This document shows, one piece after another, positions 34,020 to 43,246 of a DNA stretch of 64,000 nucleotides (its first letter is position 1; every line of letters begins with the position of its first letter). Position numbers and translations under genes: made by a program. The DNA lies in NCBI GenBank assembly GCA_023666275.1, contig JAMPCJ010000011.1, forward strand, positions 25,223 through 89,222, in the 5' to 3' direction. The DNA comes from Treponema brennaborense (lineage in GTDB: Bacteria; Spirochaetota; Spirochaetia; Treponematales; Treponemataceae). Under the pieces are notes generated by a model. That model worked only from the letters and a program-made list of their open reading frames with translations. It was not told the origin of the DNA and ran no database searches.

Positions 34020-34901
34020 ATGCGTCTGCATTTTTACAAGCTGCATATAGGCGGAAATGCGTTTATCCTTGCACATCAAGAAGCGTTTCGGGACACAAGC
34101 GGAAACACATACAAAGACGCCGCAAAAAAATTATGCGACAGACGTTACGGCATCGGCGCATCCGGCTGTATGTTTTTGGGACAAAACAACACGATACGCA
34201 TTTACACAAGCGACGGCAAAGAAACAGCGAACGCACCAGATGCATTTTTGTGCGCCGCGCGCTATGCATTTGACTCAGGGCGCATTAGCAAAACATCCGG
34301 CGGAGAAACAGAACTTGTATTTAAAACAATCAGCGGCGAACAAAAGCTGTCGGTTATTTCTTCACGGGAATTCGCGCTTGATTTAGGAAGTCCTTTCTCT
34401 CTTATTTCAGGCAAATTGATTACCCAGGAATTTTCCGACTGCATAGAAACATTTTCTATCGATGAAAAACCGGTATGTGTTTCCGGCGTACACATCGTCT
34501 CGGATTTTCTCGTAGCGCAGCCGTCGCATGATTTTTCTATTTCGCTGCTTGAATTTTACATAAAACTGCGGAAAAATTTTCACGGCAGACAAGTATATCC
34601 CGTTTTTGCGCGAACAATAACACAAGAAACGATTTCGCTTAGAACAATGAAACGCGGAATAGGAACATCAAGCGCAGGCGCCGCCGCGGCACTTGTTGCT
34701 TCAAGTTTAACCGGTTCATGCGGCTCGGCAGCAATTTGCATATTCGAAAAAGGAAATCCGTCTTTGTACAATCAGGAAATTCATCTTGCAGACGACACAG
34801 ACAATTCGAGAAAAATTGCCGCCGTTTGGAACACCGATAAAAACGAAATACAAGTGATCGGAACGGGCGGTTATCTTTTTGAAGGTGATTTCGAATTATA
34901 A
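34020..34901 (+). CDS. DapF-fold protein without catalytic cysteines
   Basis: A 293-residue protein with the two-lobed diaminopimelate-epimerase outline: LHIGGNAFILAHQ (usual GLGNDF), RRYGIGASGCMFLG, the first active-site segment NAPDAFLCAARYAFD, ISGEQKLSVISSREFALDLG, SGVHIVSDFLV, and the second active-site segment MKRGIGTSSAGAAAALVAS. Aligned with DapF, the first catalytic Cys (of CGNG) is Ala and the second (of ACGSG) is Gly, so a two-base racemisation is not possible by the known mechanism. It is inserted between ddl and murD, 19 bases after ddl and 12 before murD. It may have become a binding/regulatory protein or use other chemistry. Confidence 0.8.
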   Translation: MRLHFYKLHIGGNAFILAHQEAFRDTSGNTYKDAAKKLCDRRYGIGASGCMFLGQNNTIRIYTSDGKETANAPDAFLCAARYAFDSGRISKTSGGETELVFKTISGEQKLSVISSREFALDLGSPFSLISGKLITQEFSDCIETFSIDEKPVCVSGVHIVSDFLVAQPSHDFSISLLEFYIKLRKNFHGRQVYPVFARTITQETISLRTMKRGIGTSSAGAAAALVASSLTGSCGSAAICIFEKGNPSLYNQEIHLADDTDNSRKIAAVWNTDKNEIQVIGTGGYLFEGDFEL

Positions 34902-34913
34902 TGAGGTACGCAA

Positions 34914-36470
34914 ATGCATAGCTATCCCAAAAATCCTGCACTTAAAACGCCGGACGACATAAAAAATAAAAACGTTACAATTATGGGACTCGGATTAAAC
35001 GGCGGCGGCGAGGCTGCGGTCCGTTTTTTTTCGCGATACGGCGCGAACATAACGGTTACCGATTTAAAAACAGAAGCGGAACTTATGCCGACACTTGACG
35101 CGCTCGAAAGCGATCCCGCAGTGAATACTCAAAAAATACGATTTGTGCTCGGACGGCACGAGATGCAGGATTTTTCAGATGCAGATATCGTTATAAAAAA
35201 TCCGGGCGCAAAATACGAAGGCAATAAATATCTCGCCGCCGCAAAAACAATCGAAACAGACATATCATTGTTTTTGCAGTTCACAAAAGCGCCTGTCATT
35301 GCCGTAACAGGAAGCAAGGGGAAATCTTCGACAGTCAGCGCCATACAGCACGGGCTTTCCCGTTTGGGAATCACCTCGTTTCTGGGGGGCAACATAACAG
35401 TAAGTCCGCTTTCTTTTCTTGAAAAAACAACGGAACAAACACCGGTAGTTTTGGAGCTGTCAAGCTGGCAGCTGGGCGATTTACGGGGACGCGGCATTCT
35501 CAAGCCGTATATAGCTGTCATAACAACAATTGTTCCGGATCATCAAAACTGGTACGGCAATATGGAAAGCTATGTTGCTGATAAAAAACTCATTTATGCC
35601 GAACAAACAAGCAGCTGCTGGACAATTTGCGATTACAGCTGTCCATGGGGACACATATTCGCAGAAGAAACAAACGCGTCCGTTGCCTGGTGCAGCGGCA
35701 GCCCGTTTGATTTTGAAAAACAGGAAAACTGCGCAGCATGGCTTGATAATAACGGGATCGGCTGGGTTTTGCATCCGCACAGAAACAAGCTGCAGCCTCC
35801 TGCATCATTATTTGAAAACAAATCATATTGTTTTTCTGCGGAAAAAAATTTCCGAGAACAACCAAAGCCGCAATGCATCCTCGATACGATTTCCGCACCG
35901 GGCTTTCACACAAAGAAAAATGTGCTGAACGCATCGCTTGCACTGTATTTGCTCGGCATTCCTGCCGCAAGCATAAAAACAGCCATGGAAACATATCAAG
36001 GCATTCCGCACCGACTGGAATTTTTTTATGAATGGCAATGCGGAAACATAAGTGCTTTGTTTTATAATGACTCCGCAGCAACGGTGCCGGAAGCAGCGGA
36101 AGCAGCAATAAAATCTTTTCCCGAAAAAATTATTGCAATTTGCGGCGGCACCGATAAAAATCTTGATTTTTCAGCACTTGCGGAAACGGCGAAACAAACA
36201 GAACGGCTCTATCTGCTTGCCGGCAGCGGAACAGATAAGCTGCTTCCGCTGCTCAATAAGAACCGAGCAGCCTACAACGGTCCGTACAAAACGCTCGAAG
36301 AACTGCTTGCATCTTTGAAAAACGATCTGAACGCGGCTTCCGAGCATACGGGAAGCAAAAAAACAGAACGCATCGTATTTACGCCCGGCGCGACATCTTT
36401 CGGCATGTTCCGGAATGAATTCGACCGCGGAGATACGTATAAGCAAACCGTAAAGCGCATATTTTGCTGA
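34914..36470 (+). CDS. murD: UDP-N-acetylmuramoyl-L-alanine--D-glutamate ligase
   Basis: A 518-residue MurD adding D-Glu to UDP-MurNAc-L-Ala. N-terminal NVTIMGLGLNGGGEAAVRFFSRYGANITVTD is the nucleotide-sugar-binding domain; VIAVTGSKGKSSTVSAIQHGL is the ATP loop; LELSSWQLGDLRG, TTIVPDHQNWYGNMESY and the C-terminal FYNDSAATVPEAAEAAI and ICGGTDKNLDF are canonical. It is longer than E. coli MurD (438 residues) because of insertions around residues 225-320. Last gene of the murE-ddl-dapF-like-murD operon, with a weak AUGAGGU ribosome site. Confidence 0.95.
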   Translation: MHSYPKNPALKTPDDIKNKNVTIMGLGLNGGGEAAVRFFSRYGANITVTDLKTEAELMPTLDALESDPAVNTQKIRFVLGRHEMQDFSDADIVIKNPGAKYEGNKYLAAAKTIETDISLFLQFTKAPVIAVTGSKGKSSTVSAIQHGLSRLGITSFLGGNITVSPLSFLEKTTEQTPVVLELSSWQLGDLRGRGILKPYIAVITTIVPDHQNWYGNMESYVADKKLIYAEQTSSCWTICDYSCPWGHIFAEETNASVAWCSGSPFDFEKQENCAAWLDNNGIGWVLHPHRNKLQPPASLFENKSYCFSAEKNFREQPKPQCILDTISAPGFHTKKNVLNASLALYLLGIPAASIKTAMETYQGIPHRLEFFYEWQCGNISALFYNDSAATVPEAAEAAIKSFPEKIIAICGGTDKNLDFSALAETAKQTERLYLLAGSGTDKLLPLLNKNRAAYNGPYKTLEELLASLKNDLNAASEHTGSKKTERIVFTPGATSFGMFRNEFDRGDTYKQTVKRIFC

Positions 36471-36627
36471 TATCTCGCGGAACATTGACTGCACGCAGCC
36501 GGCAAAATGCGCAGTTTTTCGCGGCGGATTTTCCGCTTCGGCACGGCGCAGTCTGCCGGTGCAATTTTCGGAAAGCAGCGGACAATATTCCGCACAAAGC
36601 ATCAATTGCAATGCCGCAGGAAAGCAT

Positions 36628-37854
36628 TTATTTCTGCCACGGATCCGTCAGTATGAATGTTTCATCACGCTCGTATCCCACGGAAATAATACCGATTTTC
36701 ACGCCGCAATATTGTTCTATAAATTCCACATATTCCCGTGCTTTTTGCGGGACGTCCGCATAATCGCGGCATTTTTTTAACGAAGTTTTCCATCCTTTGA
36801 ATTTTTTCAATACAGGCTTTGCTTTGTCAAGCTGTTCGATTGATGCAGGAAAATCCGTAACTTCGCTGCCGTCCACGGTATACGCGATGCAGGCTTCTAT
36901 TTCATCAAGCGTATCATAAATATCCAGATGCGTCAAAACCAATTCATCAATAGAGTTAACGCGGCAGGCATACCGCAGGGCGACAAGATCAAGATATCCG
37001 CAGCGGCGCGGGCGTCCCGTAGTTACACCGTATTCGCGTCCTGTATCACGCACATATTGATACAATTCGCTCTGCGTGTCTTCGTCAAATTCCGTCGGCA
37101 TCGGTCCGTTCCCCACACGAGTGGAATATGCCTTAAAAACGCCGAGTACTTTATCAAGTGCGCGCGGCCCGATTCCCGCCCCGACTGCGGCGCCGGCTGC
37201 ACAGGAAAGCCCGGAAGAAACATACGGATACGTGCCGGAATCAAGATCCAGCAGCGCGCCCTGCGCGCCTTCCAGCAAAATATTCGAATCGCGGAATTTC
37301 CACATTTCCGCGGTTAAATCAACCCGCATCTCCATAAGCTGCCGGCTGTATTTTTCCAAAAAAGCGCGGTCTTCTTCTTCGAGTTCGTCCAGTTTTTCTT
37401 TCCAGTCAAGATCCGCCAAACGTATGCCGTCCCGTTCGCTTTTCATTGAATATGTTGTTCCGATGCCGCGTCCGGTTGTTCCGATAGGTTTTTTCCGTTT
37501 CGCGTCGCGCTCCTTGTCCATTTTCCGGTAGCGCGGCAGCACGATATGCGCCCGATCCGAAATAAAAACACGGCCTTTCCAGCTTATTCCGCGCTCCTGA
37601 AGCATCTGCAATTCGGAAAACAGCGCTTCGGGATCAATTACCATGCCCATTCCGAGGTACACGGCTTTATCGGCATACAAAATCCCTGAAGGAACAAGAT
37701 GAAGCGCGTACTGCTGACCGCCGGCAACAATAGTATGTCCCGCGTTTGCGCCGCCGGCATAGCGGACGATAATATCGGCTTTGTCCGCAAGGAAATCCAC
37801 AATTTTGCCTTTTCCTTCATCTCCCCACTGCGCACCGATCACGACAACTTTCAT
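36628..37854 (-). CDS. purA: Adenylosuccinate synthetase
   Basis: A 408-residue enzyme for the first step from IMP to AMP, using GTP. MKVVVIGAQWGDEGKGKIVDFLA is the P-loop start, then GGANAGHTIV, IGTTGRGIGTTYSMKSERDGIRLADL, EGAQGALLDLDSGTYPYVSS and GRPRRCGYLDLVALRYA. The start at 37854 follows a GGAGG site and places the GDEGKGK loop at the expected position; the reading further upstream is not family sequence. It is slightly shorter than the ~430-residue norm. Confidence 0.96.
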   Translation of the reverse strand: MKVVVIGAQWGDEGKGKIVDFLADKADIIVRYAGGANAGHTIVAGGQQYALHLVPSGILYADKAVYLGMGMVIDPEALFSELQMLQERGISWKGRVFISDRAHIVLPRYRKMDKERDAKRKKPIGTTGRGIGTTYSMKSERDGIRLADLDWKEKLDELEEEDRAFLEKYSRQLMEMRVDLTAEMWKFRDSNILLEGAQGALLDLDSGTYPYVSSGLSCAAGAAVGAGIGPRALDKVLGVFKAYSTRVGNGPMPTEFDEDTQSELYQYVRDTGREYGVTTGRPRRCGYLDLVALRYACRVNSIDELVLTHLDIYDTLDEIEACIAYTVDGSEVTDFPASIEQLDKAKPVLKKFKGWKTSLKKCRDYADVPQKAREYVEFIEQYCGVKIGIISVGYERDETFILTDPWQK

Positions 37855-38084
37855 TTTGCATCTACCTCCAGAAAATACGGAACAGCTTTGAAATATCAAG
37901 CGCTTAGAGTATAGCAAAGCGGCGCAATTTATTCAATGAAAGATCGGCACAAGGAGTGCAGCGCATTTATCTTTTCGCGTACCGCCGCAGATTTCCGAAA
38001 ACAAAACGCCCTGCTGCGGAATGCGTCCGAATATTTCCGCGGAATGCCGGCAGGCTTCCCGAAAAATAAACGGAACACTGCGTG

Positions 38085-39398
38085 CTACGGTTCAGCGTCA
38101 ATAAAATCCACGGTAAGCTCGAATTCCGCAAGCTTCCCGCATTCTTCTTCTATGACCGAATCAAGAGGTACGCCCAAAGATTCTCTTCCGGCGATTTCGT
38201 CGGCATTTTCCGTAATCCCCCGCCTTGTCAAAATCAGCACGCAGTCTCCGCTGATCTCCCAATCAGCGCCCACACCGGTATATACGCAGTCTGTTTCATA
38301 TTCATTTAATCCCTGCGCAGCAAATTTTTTCTCTTTCGGATTATAAAACCACATGTCGCCGGCTATATCCGCCGTTTTTCCCGAAACAGCGGCGAGGATT
38401 TTCTTTCCGGCAGATCCTTTCGGAAGAGCGAATACAGCAAACTGTCCTATATCAAGAGCGGCGGTTTTTGTTTTTCCCGCCTCCAAATCGGCAGGCTGTT
38501 TGTTCTTTTCAAAAAAATTTTCGACAGACAGCTTGTCATAATAATATTGCTTGCCGTCGAACGGTTTTTTGTTTAAGGCATCTTTTATTCTGTTCTTTGC
38601 TTCATTTATCTGCTCGTCAGAAAGCGACAAGCTTGCATCGCCTTTTATATCATCAACCGCTATGCCGGAAAAAAAGTGCAGGAACATCGCTGCGAACACA
38701 TACGCTCCTTGATCGGACATGTGTCCGTCGCCAACATGATATTTCAATTTAAGCGGATCAAAAGGGTCTTCATAAGGAATCGCAGTTCCAACCGGAATCA
38801 GCGGCATATTGAATTTTTCCGCAGCGTAATTGCTTTGTTCCTTCACAATAGCATCCCATGATTCATAACACGCTGTTTTTGTTCCGAATGCCGCGGCAAG
38901 TCCCATGAATGTTCCCGCGCAAGTCAGCGAATTCGGAACGGAACCGTCATGAACGATAATCCAAGAAAGTCCCTCAGGCAGTAAGTCAGGACATAATTCG
39001 CTCATAAAATTGCGCAGATGACTTTTGCTTTCATTGGCTGTTAATTCATTGACAGAAATACTGGTAAACAGTTCCACAGTGTATTTATTTTGATTGGTCC
39101 ATTTGTCATTGCCCAACGGAACATTCCCGCCCGTATAAATATGCTGCGCATCGAGCAAATAACCGTTTTGTTTTGCGAGCGTGTTTAATATATCGGTGCG
39201 GAATGTATGGCTATTCCCCATAAACAAAACCGTTCCCAAATCGTTCAGCGCAGAAGCAGGAGCCGGAACCGGATCGGGATTATTAGGTTTGGTAATGACG
39301 GCTGCGGCAGGCTGCGGACTGTTTTCTGTTTCCGAATTACAGCCGCCCAGCATGAACAGAAACATAACGGCGGCAGCACACAAATACCATTTTTTCAT
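38085..39398 (-). CDS. SGNH-hydrolase-like lipoprotein
   Basis: A 437-residue protein with a lipoprotein signal: MKKWYLCAAAVMFLFMLGGC gives a lipobox at Cys20. After a Pro/Ala-rich linker the SGNH pattern begins with LFMGNSHTFRTDIL (block I with nucleophile Ser), and DGHMSDQGAYVFAAMFLH provides the D-x-x-H-type block V; other blocks are weak. It resembles the DUF4886-type esterases. The C-terminal ~130 residues are a separate domain without motif. A GGGAGAG ribosome site precedes the chosen start. A strong terminator separates it from the upstream esterase gene. Confidence 0.7.
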   Translation of the reverse strand: MKKWYLCAAAVMFLFMLGGCNSETENSPQPAAAVITKPNNPDPVPAPASALNDLGTVLFMGNSHTFRTDILNTLAKQNGYLLDAQHIYTGGNVPLGNDKWTNQNKYTVELFTSISVNELTANESKSHLRNFMSELCPDLLPEGLSWIIVHDGSVPNSLTCAGTFMGLAAAFGTKTACYESWDAIVKEQSNYAAEKFNMPLIPVGTAIPYEDPFDPLKLKYHVGDGHMSDQGAYVFAAMFLHFFSGIAVDDIKGDASLSLSDEQINEAKNRIKDALNKKPFDGKQYYYDKLSVENFFEKNKQPADLEAGKTKTAALDIGQFAVFALPKGSAGKKILAAVSGKTADIAGDMWFYNPKEKKFAAQGLNEYETDCVYTGVGADWEISGDCVLILTRRGITENADEIAGRESLGVPLDSVIEEECGKLAEFELTVDFIDAEP

Positions 39399-39578
39399 AA
39401 ACATCTCTCCCTGCAAAAAATCACAGCAAAATTGCTGCATGCAAAAATCCATATATTTTGAAAATTTGCGGCTTCTACTGTATGTAAAGTATATGTTTAA
39501 GCAGCAAAGAAAAAGCGGCTCCAACGATATAGCAGGATTGTTCTGAAAAAAACAAAAAGAAAACTTCGTCTTTAAAAC

Positions 39579-39624
39579 AAAAAAGCGGACATTATTTCTT
39601 TCAAGAAATAATGTCCGCTTTTTT
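39579..39624. terminator. Strong bidirectional terminator
   Basis: A6-GCGGACATTATTTCTT (39579-39600) and its exact complement AAGAAATAATGTCCGC-T6 (39603-39624): a 22-bp perfect inverted repeat. It lies between two minus-strand esterase genes; A and T runs flank both sides. The rest of 39399-39742 holds no gene that I can see. Confidence 0.9.
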
Positions 39625-39742
39625 GGACGCAATTGCGTTTCCGAAAACGGAAATGTTCTGCGGTATAAAACCAATCCGCAGCATGCTGTCATGCGCAAGG
39701 CTGCTTCCGAAAATCGAAAATTTCCGCAGCAGCCTTTTTATG

Positions 39743-41251
39743 CTACTTCACGTTCAATTTTATATCGGTAAATTCAACGCCGGCATTCCGAACGGTATAT
39801 AAACCCGCAAAAATATTATCTTTATCAACTTCATTCAAATCAATTTGAACGACAACGGGAGCTTCTTTTCCGTATTGTAGAGAATAAGAATTGCCGGTTT
39901 TTACAATCGTAAGATCAACCGTATCGCCTTTCGCCGGCACTTTGGAGCCCGCATTTTTATTTTCCTCAAGCTTTCCGTCTCTGCGAACCCAGGATGAAGA
40001 AAACTCCGCTCCGTTTGCCAGCTTCAGCGGACCAACCGCAGCATACGCACTTGAAACGGAACTGTCATATTTATCGATGTAAACATCATCGCGAATCATC
40101 AAACCGAAAGAAACTTGATTATTCATCGTTACAAACTGAATATGAGCTTTTGCGGAAAACGTAAAATCTTTTGCAATCGGCAGCATCTGAAAATAATACG
40201 CAATTCCGTCGCTCGCAGCCGCAATTTTTCCGACAGAACGCGAACCGTCAATACCGGAACGCATAGAAACGCCGGCAGCGGTTTCTTTGATTTCATAGGC
40301 GCCGTCCGCAGGATCGATTGCAGCCTGAGAGCCGCAGTCACCGAATACGGTTCCCATCCAGGGGGGGGTCGTTTTCCAGTTCTTGCTTGCCGTATCGGCA
40401 GTCGGAGCTTCATATTTCGGAATAATATACTGCGGATTTTTTTCCAGTACGAGTGCTTCGACCGGCGGCTGGATATTCTTTTTAACTTTTTTTGCCAGCT
40501 TGCATTTTGTGGACGGAAGCGCATTCGCAACAAGGTACGCCACATAAGAGGCGCCGTATGCATTCAAGTGTGTATTGTCAACCGACTCCGGACGGTGCTT
40601 TATCCAGGCATGAAGTTTGATGTTTTCATCGGCGCCGAGAGATTCATACAATTCCTTTGTCATGACAGTATTATCAATCAAAAATGTATTTGTTTCCGCA
40701 GCAAGATCACGGATAGCCTGTGCATAATCGCCGCCGGGGAAACCTTCTACATCTTGCGTATTATGAATATAGCTGCCTTCATATATATTTTCGGGATTGC
40801 GGCGGACAATAGGCGTACAAAGAATCGGTGTTGCTTTTACGTCGTTTGCCAATTTTATATATTTTTCAAACAAAATGTTTTTAAAAGAACCTTCGTCCGA
40901 TATGCTTCCGTTTGCATTGGTGTAGCGTTCGGTTTCATTTTTTTCGTCATTATGACCGAAAGCAATGAATAAATAATCGCCCTTGGAAATTTCTTTTTTC
41001 AGGTTGCGGTAATTCATTTCCTTGGTAAAGCTTTTTGAACTGCGGCCGGAAAGTGCATAGTTTACGATTTCCACGCCGTCCAAATAATCGCCGATTTTCG
41101 TTCCCCAGCCGTACCGCGGATAATAATACGGATCGTTAAAAGATGAAACCGTCGAATCACCGACAAGAAATACTTTCGGCGCTGCGGCAAAAACCGTCGT
41201 CATGCCGAAGAACAATGCGCAGACGAACAACGCATAAGCAAACTTCTTCAT
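39743..41251 (-). CDS. Secreted rhamnogalacturonan acetylesterase-like SGNH hydrolase
   Basis: A 502-residue protein with a Sec signal peptide (MKKFAYALFVCALFFGMTTVFAAAP). Residues ~25-250 form a CE12-type esterase: VFLVGDSTVSSF (block I, nucleophile Ser), NYALSGRSSKSF (block II Gly), FIAFGHNDEKN (block III Asn), and DNTHLNAYGASYVA (block V Asp-His). The C-terminal ~210 residues look like a beta-sandwich carbohydrate-binding/DUF1349-like domain (FSAKAHIQFVTMNNQVSFGLMIRDDVYID...). It likely deacetylates pectic polysaccharide outside the cell. A C8 run in the coding strand (window 40361-40368) falls in the linker, currently in frame. An AGGAGAT site precedes the ATG. Confidence 0.88.
   Translation of the reverse strand: MKKFAYALFVCALFFGMTTVFAAAPKVFLVGDSTVSSFNDPYYYPRYGWGTKIGDYLDGVEIVNYALSGRSSKSFTKEMNYRNLKKEISKGDYLFIAFGHNDEKNETERYTNANGSISDEGSFKNILFEKYIKLANDVKATPILCTPIVRRNPENIYEGSYIHNTQDVEGFPGGDYAQAIRDLAAETNTFLIDNTVMTKELYESLGADENIKLHAWIKHRPESVDNTHLNAYGASYVAYLVANALPSTKCKLAKKVKKNIQPPVEALVLEKNPQYIIPKYEAPTADTASKNWKTTPPWMGTVFGDCGSQAAIDPADGAYEIKETAAGVSMRSGIDGSRSVGKIAAASDGIAYYFQMLPIAKDFTFSAKAHIQFVTMNNQVSFGLMIRDDVYIDKYDSSVSSAYAAVGPLKLANGAEFSSSWVRRDGKLEENKNAGSKVPAKGDTVDLTIVKTGNSYSLQYGKEAPVVVQIDLNEVDKDNIFAGLYTVRNAGVEFTDIKLNVK
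40361..40368. repeat. G8 homopolymer inside the CE12 esterase gene
   Basis: Eight consecutive G on the plus strand (C8 in the gene) encode Thr-Pro-Pro in the linker between catalytic and C-terminal domains. Gain or loss of one base would truncate the protein after the esterase domain. Confidence 0.95.
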
Positions 41252-41400
41252 ATAAATCTCCTGTAATTTTTGGAATTCCGTAAATAAATCGGAATAATAA
41301 ACACATAATAAGTATAAAATAAAAACAGGAAACAGAAAAGAACAAAACTTGAAAAAAAACGCGCAAGCTGCCTGCGATAAAGATCCGATTCGCAGATGAT

Positions 41401-41428
41401 TTACAAGAATTATATTTTTCGCTATAGT
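41401..41428 (+). promoter_or_regulatory. Promoter of tRNA-Arg
   Basis: -35 TTACAA (41401-41406), 16-base spacer, -10 TATAGT (41423-41428), about 6 bases before the expected 5' end and 10 before the mature tRNA. Confidence 0.55.
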
Positions 41429-41438
41429 TTATGCATTC

Positions 41439-41512
41439 GGTCCATTAGCTCATCCGGATAGAGCGGCTGCCTCCTAAGCAGCAGGTAGTGCGTTCGAGTC
41501 GCATATGGACCA
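41439..41512 (+). tRNA. tRNA-Arg (CCT anticodon)
   Basis: A 74-base cloverleaf: acceptor arms GGTCCAT/ATGGACC, D arm with TAGCTCATCCGGATAGAGC, anticodon stem GCTGC/GCAGC with loop CTCCTAA (anticodon CCT, codon AGG), T arm with GTTCGAGTC. The terminal CCA is not encoded. Confidence 0.95.
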
Positions 41513-41577
41513 TACTATTTCAGGCGGAATTTGCGCGCACAAAAAGACGGAAACAAAGCGGCCTCCGATTTTTCTTC

Positions 41578-41606
41578 TTGACATCACCGTTTTTCTACAG
41601 TAAAAT
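41578..41606 (+). promoter_or_regulatory. Promoter of the RRM protein gene
   Basis: Consensus -35 TTGACA (41578-41583), 17-base spacer, -10 TAAAAT (41601-41606). The predicted mRNA has a ~200-base untranslated leader (about 41613-41814) containing a TACCGC/GCGGTA hairpin (41762-41779) close to the start codon. Confidence 0.65.
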
Positions 41607-41814
41607 GCATTTGATCAAGCGTTCTCTTATTATTATCTTTCAGCCTGAAAATAAAATCCGCAACATTGCTGATTTTGTCAGATTTAGCATGTAATCTTCG
41701 CAGATTATTTCCTGCCAGTCTTATTTCCGGTACCAGACAGAATAAAAGTAACGTAAGGTTTTACCGCCATAGCGCGGTAGGGATTAAAAGCCTGAAAACG
41801 GCAAGAGGAAATGT

Positions 41815-42135
41815 ATGGCTCAAAAAATCTATGTAGGCAACTTGAATTACGGAACAGCAGAAAATACGTTATCGGATTTGTTCGGACAATACGGTGAAGT
41901 AGTTTCGGTAGCAATTATAAAAGACCGGTTTACAGATCAGTCGAAAGGCTTCGGTTTTGTGGAAATGGCGGAAGAAGAAGCAGCTCAAACAGCAATTGCT
42001 GCTTTAAACGGCAAAGAACTTGACGGACGCCGGCTCCGCGTTAATGTTGCGGAAGACAAACCCCGCAATTCCCGTCCGCGCGGCAATTATAGCGGCGGCC
42101 GCGAGGAAGGATACAACAGATCATTTAATGCTTAG
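41815..42135 (+). CDS. RRM-domain RNA-binding protein
   Basis: A 106-residue protein with one RNA-recognition motif: RNP2 IYVGNL (residues 5-10) and RNP1 KGFGFVEM (about 43-50), then IAALNGKELDGRRLRVNVAE; the C-terminal ~25 residues are Arg/Gly/Asn-rich (RPRGNYSGGREEGYNRS), like glycine-rich cold-induced RNA-binding proteins of cyanobacteria and spirochetes. An AGAGG ribosome site lies 6 bases upstream. The long 200-base leader suggests post-transcriptional control, perhaps by temperature or by self-binding. Confidence 0.95.
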   Translation: MAQKIYVGNLNYGTAENTLSDLFGQYGEVVSVAIIKDRFTDQSKGFGFVEMAEEEAAQTAIAALNGKELDGRRLRVNVAEDKPRNSRPRGNYSGGREEGYNRSFNA

Positions 42136-42157
42136 TATATTCTATTGCAAATAGAAG

Positions 42158-42196
42158 CAGCTTCCGAATTGCATAATGAGGAAGCTGTTTTTATTT
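42158..42196 (+). terminator. Terminator of the RRM gene
   Basis: CAGCTTCC (42158-42165) and GGAAGCTG (42180-42187), an 8-bp stem followed by TTTTTATTT. Confidence 0.75.
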
Positions 42197-42215
42197 GCAA
42201 AAGGCAACACAGGGC

Positions 42216-43166
42216 ATGATATTTTTATCCGATAAATTCTTGTCATTTATCCGGCCGGATGCAGACAGACTGTCTATCCTAAAAAAAGAATTGGCTGACC
42301 GCCGCACCGATTTTTCAATCATACAAATTGACGGCAAAAATCATGTTTACGTTCATTTCCCGCGGCACGCATACAATCCCGCATTCAAAACAAAAATTGT
42401 TCTGGCACATTATGACCGCGCACCGAACACGCCCGGAGCAAACGATAACAGCGCGGCAGTATTTGCAGTGCTCGAATGGATAACGCGGCTGAATTCTCTG
42501 CAAAACACTCATAATATCCGTATTTTTTTCACTGACGGCGAAGAACTCGGCACGGCCGATCCTGCCGAAAACAAATTTCTTTTCGATTCACAAAACACGG
42601 CATATAACGGAACGCCGCAGCATTCAGCTGCCGAAGCGGACATGCCGCATTTGCAGCAGGGTGCTTTCGGATTGGCAGACCGATTTCGGAAACTCGGCAT
42701 TATTCATCATGACGTAATTGTCATTGACGGCTGCGGACGCGGCGATACACTCGTTATTTCTTCCGCCGGCATTCATTCACACGGTTCAATGAGATTCAAA
42801 AAGCAAATTGCGCAGTTATATAAACGGACGATCAGCCTTGCAAAACGCACAGCCGTAAACAGCTGGATAACAGCACCGGTACCATACAGCGACAACGCCG
42901 GTTTTATTGCAAGCGGCGTTCCGGCAGTTGCGGTCACAATTCTTCCGAAGCAGGAAGCGTCATATTACATGCAGCAGCTGCAGCAGGATGAAGCACTCGC
43001 GCGGAATATTATGACACGCAGCAAAAATCTTGATAAAACAAAACTGCCTGCCACATGGAATATGATGCACACGGAAAACGATACGCCGGAAAATCTTACA
43101 ATGACGGCATTTGAATTAACCGGAAAATTTCTTGACGCGCTTGCTCAGCAGCGAACGCCAATATAG
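42216..43166 (+). CDS. M28-family zinc peptidase-like protein
   Basis: About 316 residues from ATG 42216 (a TTG at 42195 is in frame but inside the preceding terminator). The M28 zinc ligands can be followed: IVLAHYDRAPNTPGANDNSAAVFAVLE (His-x-Asp and the bridging Asp of GANDNSA), FFTDGEELG (Glu-Glu), and SDNAGFIASGVPAVAVTI with a late HTENDTPENL His. No signal peptide is visible, so it is probably cytosolic. Its substrate is unknown. Confidence 0.82.
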   Translation: MIFLSDKFLSFIRPDADRLSILKKELADRRTDFSIIQIDGKNHVYVHFPRHAYNPAFKTKIVLAHYDRAPNTPGANDNSAAVFAVLEWITRLNSLQNTHNIRIFFTDGEELGTADPAENKFLFDSQNTAYNGTPQHSAAEADMPHLQQGAFGLADRFRKLGIIHHDVIVIDGCGRGDTLVISSAGIHSHGSMRFKKQIAQLYKRTISLAKRTAVNSWITAPVPYSDNAGFIASGVPAVAVTILPKQEASYYMQQLQQDEALARNIMTRSKNLDKTKLPATWNMMHTENDTPENLTMTAFELTGKFLDALAQQRTPI

Positions 43167-43246
43167 CTTTCCGCAAAAATTACTGCAAAAAGTTTTATCG
43201 GCACACGAAGCATTCAATAAATATCAGTTTGCGCAATTACAGCGCA

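Noticed and set aside
35378..35390. G6 run in murD as a contingency tract
   Set aside because: Six bases is too short and murD is essential; switching is implausible.
41613..41814. Known riboswitch in the RRM leader
   Set aside because: I compared it mentally with c-di-GMP-I, TPP, glycine and preQ1 consensus cores and saw no match.
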